Source of the DNA: Syntrophaceae bacterium
Lineage (GTDB): Bacteria > Desulfobacterota > Desulfomonilia > Desulfomonilales > Desulfomonilaceae
Direction: 5' to 3'
DNA: 6,026 nt
Assembly: GCA_014874425.1 (NCBI GenBank)
Contig: JACWAG010000270.1
Location: forward strand, 1 to 6,026
Shown: piece after piece, positions 1 through 4,786 of the stretch
How positions within the stretch are numbered: the stretch's first letter is position 1
Layout: each line of letters starts with the position of its first letter
The notes under the pieces: model-generated
The model's database searches: none
Seen by the model: the letters and a program-made list of their open reading frames with translations, nothing else
What the model was told of the DNA's origin: nothing
Translations under genes and position numbers: made by a program

Positions 1-117
1 CTTGCCAGAGAGGATGGCGATTTTATATTTGATGTACTTTAGCGCTTCGAAAATGGCTCCTTCCTGAACAAGCTGCGCCTTTTGGCGTTCCGCAAACTCA
101 TTACGCGTCAATTCCAT
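1..117 (-). CDS. Mrp/NBP35-type P-loop ATPase, N-terminal fragment (runs off the window)
   Basis: Only the first 39 codons lie in the window, and the frame stays open to base 1. The start is secure: an ATG at 115-117 is preceded by GGAGG five to six bases upstream. The visible peptide is charged and helical, then ends with KYKIAILSGK. This matches the beta strand and first half of the Walker A loop in Mrp/ApbC/NBP35 ATPases, which usually continue GGVGKT/S; the window stops just before those residues. Members of this family bind and transfer Fe-S clusters in the cytoplasm. There is no cysteine in the visible N-terminus, so the N-terminal ferredoxin-like motif of eukaryotic NBP35 is absent here, and the stretch before the P-loop is too short for the DUF59-type domain of many bacterial Mrp proteins. 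The gene follows the shorter DUF362 gene by 27 bp, so co-transcription is likely. Another SIMIBI-class ATPase (MinD/ParA-like) is the main alternative. Confidence 0.72.
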   Translation of the reverse strand, partial: MELTRNEFAERQKAQLVQEGAIFEALKYIKYKIAILSGK

Positions 118-121
118 TTGT

Positions 122-128
122 TCCTCCG
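122..128 (-). promoter_or_regulatory. Ribosome binding site of the Mrp-type ATPase gene
   Basis: On the minus strand CGGAGGAA stands just before the ATG at 117, with the GGAGG core at 123-127 and a five-base spacer. It lies in the 27-bp gap after the stop codon of the upstream DUF362 gene. It fixes the start of the truncated gene and supports independent translation initiation inside a polycistronic message. Confidence 0.7.
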
Positions 129-144
129 AGGCTTGCGCCCGCGA

Positions 145-1125
145 TCATAAGACGTGTTTCAGTTCATAATTTAAGGAGCCCAATCCGAGCGCCTCCGCTT
201 GTCTCAATACACCCACAAATTCCACATTTGTTTGCTCGAGAATGAAGTTTCTCTCACCGCCATTCGAATTAAGCCTTTTTTGCAATAAAGCGTACGTGGC
301 TGCGTCGAGAGCCACAGCGTCACTCGAGGCCAGAAATCCAATATTTTCTACAAAGGGCGCTTCACTAAATGGGAAATAGTCGGGTTGAAGGGTTACATCC
401 CAAATATAATTGACATAAAAGATCCGTCCGCCAACCGAGTTTCTAACCCCCACGTGGCCTTCCAGGGCACGACGGCAAAACCCCTCAAGATCTTGAACTG
501 AGTTTGTGTTACCGTTAAACGGATACGGATCCAGCCCGCGAAGGACTCGAGTCCTTTCACTACAGACCAGACACTCAAACCCGCCATTTAAAAGGGCCCC
601 GTTTATACCGAACAAAGGGTGTGCGGTCACATGGGAGAGGACCCACAGAGCGTCACTCCTGCAAATTGTTGTCCCGACTTTTACTCCTCCAAGGATATTG
701 TCATCACAATCGATTTGATAAAGATTGCCTTCGTCGCCGCTAAATCCACCATTGATGACGAAGTTACCGCCAAGAGTATCGTTGGAGTACCCTCCCGCAT
801 AGGCGGTTTTCAGGAAGACGTTACCCTTGGCTTCACGCCAGTAATCAACCAACTTAATACCATCGCAAATAGCAGGATGATTTTTCGTTACAAGGCCAAT
901 TTCGTCAGCCACCACTCTTACAAACATCGGGCGGAGACCATACGTGTATCCGTCCTCTGAGGTATTGACCTTCAATGCGGCTTCCATTCCTTCGCTCAGG
1001 CCTTTCGTGGCGTCGGATTCTCTCATAAGTTTTATAAGCTTGTGGGTGACGTTGTTGTCAAACGCCATAGGATGGGCATCTACCCAGAACACTTTACTCT
1101 CTCCAGTCGCGTTAAAATCAGCCAT
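145..1125 (-). CDS. DUF362 family protein, short cysteine-depleted paralogue
   Basis: This 326-residue protein is a DUF362 (PF04015) family member of unknown biochemical function, predicted cytoplasmic because no signal peptide or membrane segment is seen. Family landmarks are ALKVN and GLRP (about 50-66), SDALWVLSHVTAH (157-169), SDAVALDAATYALL (268-281) and AEALGLGSLNYEL near the C-terminus. It aligns almost collinearly with the 503-residue protein encoded upstream: D158, H165, H169 and C185 match D194, H201, H205 and C221 at a constant offset of 36. It lacks the roughly 60-residue segment carrying two cysteine clusters. The third cluster is also gone: its five cysteines are replaced by Y240, T245, P248, Y250 and V259 while neighbouring N239, D243, V244, F251 and P252 persist. 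Both ends of the domain are present, so it is not a truncated pseudogene. The ATG at 1125 is chosen because MADF mirrors MADY of the paralogue. A TTG at 1146 is an in-frame alternative. Neither has a textbook ribosome binding site. Confidence 0.85.
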   Translation of the reverse strand: MADFNATGESKVFWVDAHPMAFDNNVTHKLIKLMRESDATKGLSEGMEAALKVNTSEDGYTYGLRPMFVRVVADEIGLVTKNHPAICDGIKLVDYWREAKGNVFLKTAYAGGYSNDTLGGNFVINGGFSGDEGNLYQIDCDDNILGGVKVGTTICRSDALWVLSHVTAHPLFGINGALLNGGFECLVCSERTRVLRGLDPYPFNGNTNSVQDLEGFCRRALEGHVGVRNSVGGRIFYVNYIWDVTLQPDYFPFSEAPFVENIGFLASSDAVALDAATYALLQKRLNSNGGERNFILEQTNVEFVGVLRQAEALGLGSLNYELKHVL

Positions 1126-1160
1126 TCCTGTTGCGCCTTTGTTCAAGTTTGTCTCAGCAT

Positions 1161-1186
1161 GGCGGAGAACTCAATCGTTCTCCGCC
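1161..1186 (-). repeat. Perfect 10-bp intercistronic hairpin
   Basis: GGCGGAGAAC and GTTCTCCGCC form a perfect 10-bp inverted repeat around a six-base loop. It sits 15 bp after the stop of the long DUF362 gene and 35 bp before the ATG of the short one. No run of T follows on either strand, so it does not look like a classical intrinsic terminator. A structure of this kind between co-transcribed genes more often sets mRNA stability or processing, or weakens downstream expression. That role is an inference. Confidence 0.75.
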
Positions 1187-1201
1187 GCAATCAATCATAG
1201 A

Positions 1202-2713
1202 TTATTTGGGGGTTTCTCCCTTGAATGGGTCATATTTTTTCCATTCATTAAAGACCCATTCTTTATTATACTCCGTTCTTCGAAATGGCATTACTTCCGT
1301 CGCCAAGTCGTGCTTGGCAAAGACGTCCCTGAGCCGAACTGTCACAGGTTTGTGATTACCCTCGCCACCCTTTCTGATCTGCCATTTGGCGGCGTTCTCA
1401 GGATTGAGAGTAGGCTCATAATTGTTGAGTTTGTATTTGCGTGTTCCAAGGCCGATTTTCTCAGCAGCGGCCATCGTTATTCGCGGGCTGAAACCATTAA
1501 TCATGCGAAATTTGTCGTCCCCTGGTTTTAATCCCTTCTCTTCAGCGACTGAACCCGGAGATATCGGCATGTTGTCGATAGCGTCAAGAGTAGCTTCTTC
1601 AACAGCCACCAAGTCCTTACCAGCGAAAATACCAACATCTGGACAAACAGCTAAGCCGGCCCACGGGAAGCAGTCACATTCAGGACACACATCGATGGCA
1701 CAGTTCATGAAACCAACCTTGCCACGGTCGAAGCATTTGAGGGCCCCCAGCGCAGCGTCAGCATGAGCGATCATAGCGTTGGGGAAATAGCTTTCCTCAA
1801 AGGTGATCCCGCTCATTCCTGAGAATATGCACGTAACCTGGCATGAGTAACAGAGTCTGCAACGTTCGGGATAAAAGACCTTTCCATGCTCGGTCACGTG
1901 ATGGGCCTGTCGTGGACAGGAGTCATCGCACATCTGATGGAACTTACAGGCTTTCCCAGGGCACTGATCGGTAAATTTCGGCCAGCCGATGGCGTCGTGA
2001 GGATCACCCCAATGAGCGAGGTGTGTAATATATTTCCCTCGCTTCGATTGGCAGCCTATACCCAACTGTTTGAGGATGCCGCCGTACATCGTAATCGAAT
2101 GGCCACGAGCGTGCGCCATAACTATCATGGCGTCCGCTTCAGCAATGGCTCTGCCGATGTAGGTTTCCTTAAGGATGTTTCCTTCTGGAATCTCAACCCT
2201 GTAATCGTCCTCACCGGCATACCCATCAGCGATAATTACCGGGCAACCGAAGGTAGCGTCAGTGTAACCGTGACGAATTGCTCCCTCCAACTGGTACTGG
2301 GAAATGGCCATGTTGTCGAATGTGTGATATGAAAGTGTAGTGTCGTTTACAACGTACGGGTGCCCGCCACAAGCCTTGACTTCCTCACAGATTGCGGCAA
2401 TATACTCTGGACGTAGGATCGCTGTCCGGTTCCACTCTCCGTAGTGGATTTTTATGGCTACCTCGTCGCCTTTTTCAAAGCATTCATTAAGTTTAGCCTC
2501 ATAGAAGAGATCTTTCGCCTTGCAGATCATGGACTCAGTCCAGTTTGTAGCGTTGGCCTCCGAGAACCATACCGGCGCAGGGCCGGTTTTGGTATATGGT
2601 CCCCATTTTTTCTTCGTGGGGTTCCAGCTCTTAAGCTGATAGGTTGATCTGCCTCCTTCTACGGGCTTTTTCATTTCGTTCCATTTTGTCGGCTCGCACT
2701 TATAGTCTGCCAT
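1202..2713 (-). CDS. DUF362 family protein with three cysteine clusters (probable Fe-S protein)
   Basis: This 503-residue protein has a DUF362 core (about 80-430) with AIKIHYGEW (86-94), LRPEY (100-104), ADAMIVMAHARGH (193-205) and AEKIGLGTRKYKL (417-429). Inside the core lie C251-x4-C256-x5-C262-x3-C266, then C285-x2-C288-x2-C291-x3-C295 (ferredoxin-like CxxCxxCxxxC), then C338-x4-C343-x2-C346-x-C348-x8-C357. The second motif is typical of a [4Fe-4S] site. The first and third have unusual spacing and could hold further clusters or another metal. There is a roughly 36-residue N-terminal extension relative to the shorter paralogue and a tail of about 70 residues rich in Lys, Trp and Arg. No signal peptide is seen, so it is probably cytoplasmic. 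An ATG 14 codons upstream is in frame, but MADYK at 2713 has AAGGAG six bases before it and is the better start. The family function is unknown; electron transfer is inferred from the cysteines. Confidence 0.9.
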   Translation of the reverse strand: MADYKCEPTKWNEMKKPVEGGRSTYQLKSWNPTKKKWGPYTKTGPAPVWFSEANATNWTESMICKAKDLFYEAKLNECFEKGDEVAIKIHYGEWNRTAILRPEYIAAICEEVKACGGHPYVVNDTTLSYHTFDNMAISQYQLEGAIRHGYTDATFGCPVIIADGYAGEDDYRVEIPEGNILKETYIGRAIAEADAMIVMAHARGHSITMYGGILKQLGIGCQSKRGKYITHLAHWGDPHDAIGWPKFTDQCPGKACKFHQMCDDSCPRQAHHVTEHGKVFYPERCRLCYSCQVTCIFSGMSGITFEESYFPNAMIAHADAALGALKCFDRGKVGFMNCAIDVCPECDCFPWAGLAVCPDVGIFAGKDLVAVEEATLDAIDNMPISPGSVAEEKGLKPGDDKFRMINGFSPRITMAAAEKIGLGTRKYKLNNYEPTLNPENAAKWQIRKGGEGNHKPVTVRLRDVFAKHDLATEVMPFRRTEYNKEWVFNEWKKYDPFKGETPK

Positions 2714-2719
2714 CAAAAT

Positions 2720-2725
2720 CTCCTT
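2720..2725 (-). promoter_or_regulatory. Ribosome binding site deciding the start of the long DUF362 gene
   Basis: AAGGAG on the minus strand lies six bases before the ATG at 2713. The two upstream in-frame ATGs (at 2755 and 2731) have no comparable site; the second overlaps the purine-rich stretch itself. This places the start at 2713 and leaves the palindromes at 2728-2754 in the untranslated leader. Confidence 0.75.
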
Positions 2726-2727
2726 CC

Positions 2728-2754
2728 TCATCACTATTGTGATGAAAATCACCA
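2728..2754 (-). promoter_or_regulatory. Overlapping palindromes, possible CRP/FNR-family operator or leader hairpins
   Basis: Two overlapping inverted repeats share a half-site. TCATCAC-TATT-GTGATGA (2728-2745) is a perfect 7-bp stem, and GTGAT-GAAA-ATCAC (2739-2752) is a perfect 5-bp stem. On the plus strand the second reads TTGTGA-N6-TCACCA (2737-2754), one base from the symmetric TTGTGA-N6-TCACAA pattern bound by CRP/FNR-superfamily regulators, including HcpR of sulfate reducers. The element sits directly upstream of the ribosome binding site of the long DUF362 gene. It could be an operator, or a pair of mutually exclusive RNA hairpins that gate the ribosome binding site. The symmetry is seen directly; the regulator is inferred. 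Confidence 0.45.
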
Positions 2755-2755
2755 A

Positions 2756-3060
2756 TCGAGAGGTTAAATTCTGGCTTAAAGCTTGTCCTTTGGATCAGCC
2801 TCTTTATCCAAAAAGTTTAGTCGTACCACACCCCTTTCAAACTAGGATTTTGCGAAAGGACTGCCTGATCCATTTTTTTGACTCAGTCCTGTACGAGCCG
2901 CGCCCGGGCCCTCATCGTGGCAAAAAATACTCTATAGTTCGTCCGTTAATTCAAGCATAAACCTTTTGGCTGTAACTCATGCCCCTTCTTTTAAAAAGGA
3001 AATGCAAGCAGCGTACCTGATAGTCGCACTTCACAAGGGTTCCTTTAAAGTCTCAATATT
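2756..3060. other. Intergenic spacer, no convincing gene; small inverted repeats
   Basis: This stretch separates the long DUF362 gene from the possible small plus-strand gene. I see no convincing protein in any frame, no tRNA-like fold and no riboswitch signature I can name. It holds TTTGGAT/ATCCAAA (2789-2795 and 2806-2812, 10-base loop), AGGACTG/CAGTCCT (2857-2863 and 2884-2890, 20-base loop containing a run of seven T) and a GC-rich patch around the palindrome GCCCGGGC (2902-2909) in otherwise AT-rich DNA. The promoter for the DUF362-Mrp unit is expected here on the minus strand. One weak candidate is TTGAAA near 2840 with TAAACT 15 bp downstream, but the spacing is short and I do not call it. 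Confidence 0.5.
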
Positions 3061-3312
3061 GTGACGTGTTATCAAGATGATACAATCATAGACAGGAGTG
3101 TGCAGGACGATTTGTTTAGCGTGAATCCAGTTGGTGAAATAGAAGAAAGCGGAAAAACGCCCAGAGAGATGTTGTTACAGGACCTCATAGTTTTTCTTGG
3201 AGACAGTCATAACCCTCCTCAGTCGTTTGAAATTATAATCAATTGCAGCAATTGGGGTCAAAACGGACACCTCGCCCCAATTGAGCATATTACAGAATTA
3301 ATTAGGAAATAG
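3061..3312 (+). CDS. Hypothetical small protein, possible opposite-strand gene
   Basis: This is an 83-codon frame on the strand opposite to all other genes, filling most of the second half of the 601-bp spacer. It ends two bases before the stop codon of the convergent DUF362 gene. The peptide looks protein-like: an acidic N-terminal half, then a hydrophobic helix or strand segment (REMLLQDLIVFLG, FEIIINCSNWG) and a charged C-terminal helix ending ELIRK. I do not recognise a family. Against it, the GTG start at 3061 has no clear ribosome binding site, an in-frame stop lies five codons upstream, and the codons are more AT-rich than in the neighbours (many ATA, AGA, AGG). An inverted repeat also runs through its 3' part. 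Later starts such as TTG at 3112 or ATG at 3169 are possible. It may be a genuine small gene, a remnant of one, or chance. Confidence 0.4.
   Translation: MTCYQDDTIIDRSVQDDLFSVNPVGEIEESGKTPREMLLQDLIVFLGDSHNPPQSFEIIINCSNWGQNGHLAPIEHITELIRK
3249..3283 (-). repeat. 9-bp inverted repeat downstream of a DUF362 gene, possible terminator
   Basis: CAATTGGGG (3249-3257) and CCCCAATTG (3275-3283) pair perfectly across a 17-base loop. A third CAATTG lies just outside at 3240-3245. For the minus-strand DUF362 gene ending at 3315 the hairpin begins about 30 bases after the stop, a usual place for a terminator, but only a broken AT-rich stretch follows instead of a clean U-tract. It also falls within the possible plus-strand gene. 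The stem is certain; its role as a terminator is weakly supported. Confidence 0.4.
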
Positions 3313-3314
3313 GT

Positions 3315-4637
3315 CTATTGAATAGTGAACAACGATTCATCGAATTCCGATTTTCCAAGATATTTTCTGTAAGACAAACTGGGCGCTTTCTCAGGGTGCT
3401 CAATAAGCGAAGGCTCCACCGGGATACCAGCTTCGTGGAGGGCTTTTAGAATTTCTTTCTTTGAAGGTGGGCACGTCTTTATTGCTATGGCATTCCTGAT
3501 CTCCGGGTTATCCTTGTTCGCTTGATACATGCATTTGCCCATCAGGATTGTCTTATTCGTTCCAGGCGATGGTTTGATGATCTTTCCCGTCAGCACTTCC
3601 ACTTGATCCCAAGGCGTCCCATTCCATGCCTGTGCTATAGAAGCTATAATCAGTCCGGTAATTGTGAAACAATATGTACAGAGGGTGGTGTCTGGCTTCG
3701 GGATAGAAACTCCCCTAATTCCCTTTTTGGCCATGAAAAGAGGTAAATCTTTATTATCATTATAGTCAAACTCGTAGCTAAGTTTTAAATTTAGGTCTTT
3801 GATGCTTGCTCCTTGAAGTTCTATATCGGAAAAATCCAATGGCCTGTTTTGGTTCGCTGCAGCGTGAACAAGATAAGGCACATCCGAAGGGGAGTATCCC
3901 AGCAATGCGGCCCCAACCATGTCAGCAGCTAACACATCACTAGATGCGACGACGAGATCGGTTCTTCGTATCTTTCCGTCGAATCCGGGACCGCGTTCGT
4001 TGGTGTAAATGCCGTCCAAAATGGTCAATGACGCAGGGAGTGCTCCCACGAGCCTGGCAACCATGTAGTGAAGATTTTTGACAGGGTCCGCTGAATGGCA
4101 CTTCTTGCGTGAACTGACGTCAATCACTCCCTTCAAGTTTTTGATCCCGAGACTCACCACAGTTTGAGAGTGGGTTTTAAGAACGGGGACATTTACGACG
4201 AAATCGCTCTCAATAAAGTCTTTGCTGAAATTTAGCCGCACACCATCTCCCAATTCGATCGTTTCATAAGGACGGCGATGTACATTAATTAAATTTACAC
4301 CATAGCGTTTCGCTAATACAGTGTAACCAAGTCCATCGAAGGCCCGCATCGCCACATTTTTGTCCTTGGGATTCAAGAGTACTGGCCCCTCACCTATGCT
4401 TATGTCTTTGACGCCGTGATCCACGAGTATAGTTACTACGTCATCCACAATCCTGGACGTCGTGATCATTCCCCACTTTGGGAAAGGTTTAATGTCGCTC
4501 CAAAGCACGATATTGGGTTTAATAAATACCTTCGCGTTTTTGGGTAAATGACACAGACCATCTGACAATTCTACGGCGCGACGCGCCGATTCCACTGGTT
4601 CCTCGTATTTCAATACAGCGACCTTTTGTACAGTCAT
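3315..4637 (-). CDS. DUF362 family protein with C-terminal four-cysteine segment
   Basis: This 440-residue protein has the classic DUF362 signatures: VFIKPNIV (37-44), DFVVNVPVLKTHSQTVVSLG (145-164) leading into IKNLKGVI (165-172), LTILDGIYTNERGPG (204-218) and ASSDVLAADMVGAALLGY (231-248). It is closer to mainstream DUF362 proteins than the two paralogues downstream. After the core comes a segment of about 120 residues with C320-x2-C323, GKC369 and KTC389-PP, four cysteines that could bind a metal or Fe-S cluster. The ferredoxin-like motif of the 503-residue protein is absent. No signal peptide is seen, so a cytoplasmic location is likely. The ATG at 4637 fits the expected N-terminus (VQKVAVLKYEEP), though only a weak GGGG stretch precedes it. 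It follows the amidohydrolase gene by 149 bp in the same direction, so co-transcription is possible but not certain. Its substrate and reaction are unknown. Confidence 0.9.
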   Translation of the reverse strand: MTVQKVAVLKYEEPVESARRAVELSDGLCHLPKNAKVFIKPNIVLWSDIKPFPKWGMITTSRIVDDVVTILVDHGVKDISIGEGPVLLNPKDKNVAMRAFDGLGYTVLAKRYGVNLINVHRRPYETIELGDGVRLNFSKDFIESDFVVNVPVLKTHSQTVVSLGIKNLKGVIDVSSRKKCHSADPVKNLHYMVARLVGALPASLTILDGIYTNERGPGFDGKIRRTDLVVASSDVLAADMVGAALLGYSPSDVPYLVHAAANQNRPLDFSDIELQGASIKDLNLKLSYEFDYNDNKDLPLFMAKKGIRGVSIPKPDTTLCTYCFTITGLIIASIAQAWNGTPWDQVEVLTGKIIKPSPGTNKTILMGKCMYQANKDNPEIRNAIAIKTCPPSKKEILKALHEAGIPVEPSLIEHPEKAPSLSYRKYLGKSEFDESLFTIQ

Positions 4638-4786
4638 CGGTTCAACCCCGGAATTTTGATAAATTGAGCCGTAGACACAATCGACCTCTGGAACCGGTCC
4701 AAGATTGTTCTATGCTGGGAGTGAGTATTCAATAAGTCCGCCAGCCTAATTTGTCACCAGTTACCGAAAGCGCTAAGTTTTTGAGT

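Noticed and set aside
145..1125. Short DUF362 gene as a pseudogene because its cluster cysteines are missing.
   Set aside because: The frame is intact, both ends of the domain are present, and scaffold residues around the lost cysteines are kept, which points to a functional paralogue.
1144..1161. Five-codon frame MLRQT on the minus strand, its stop overlapping the alternative TTG start of the short DUF362 gene.
   Set aside because: It has no ribosome binding site and a length expected by chance; the ATG belongs to the 3' flank of the hairpin.
944..1531. Open plus-strand frame of 195 codons across the junction of the two DUF362 genes.
   Set aside because: It runs antisense to two well-supported genes, through their hairpin, and its peptide shows no domain-like pattern.
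1886..2332. Open plus-strand frame of 148 codons within the long DUF362 gene.
   Set aside because: It is antisense to the conserved cysteine-rich core and is best explained as a codon-usage shadow.
2864..2883. Run of seven T at 2873-2879 as an intrinsic terminator.
   Set aside because: The T run lies in the loop of the AGGACTG/CAGTCCT repeat and no adequate GC-rich stem precedes it; no plus-strand gene ends nearby.
2739..2960. 73-codon plus-strand frame in the intergenic spacer.
   Set aside because: No ribosome binding site, unusual composition rich in Pro, Lys and Arg, and its start lies within the operator-like palindrome.
2963..2985. Plus-strand TTGGCTGTAACTCATGC as a sigma-54 promoter for the small gene.
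   Set aside because: The GG and GC are 11 bases apart, not the required 10, so it would not be read as a sigma-54 site.
4728..4743. Sigma-54-like sequence TGGCGGACTTATTGAA on the minus strand before the DUF362 gene at 4637.
   Set aside because: The -24 part fits, but the -12 part reads TTGA in place of the nearly invariant TTGC, and it overlaps no other supporting signal.
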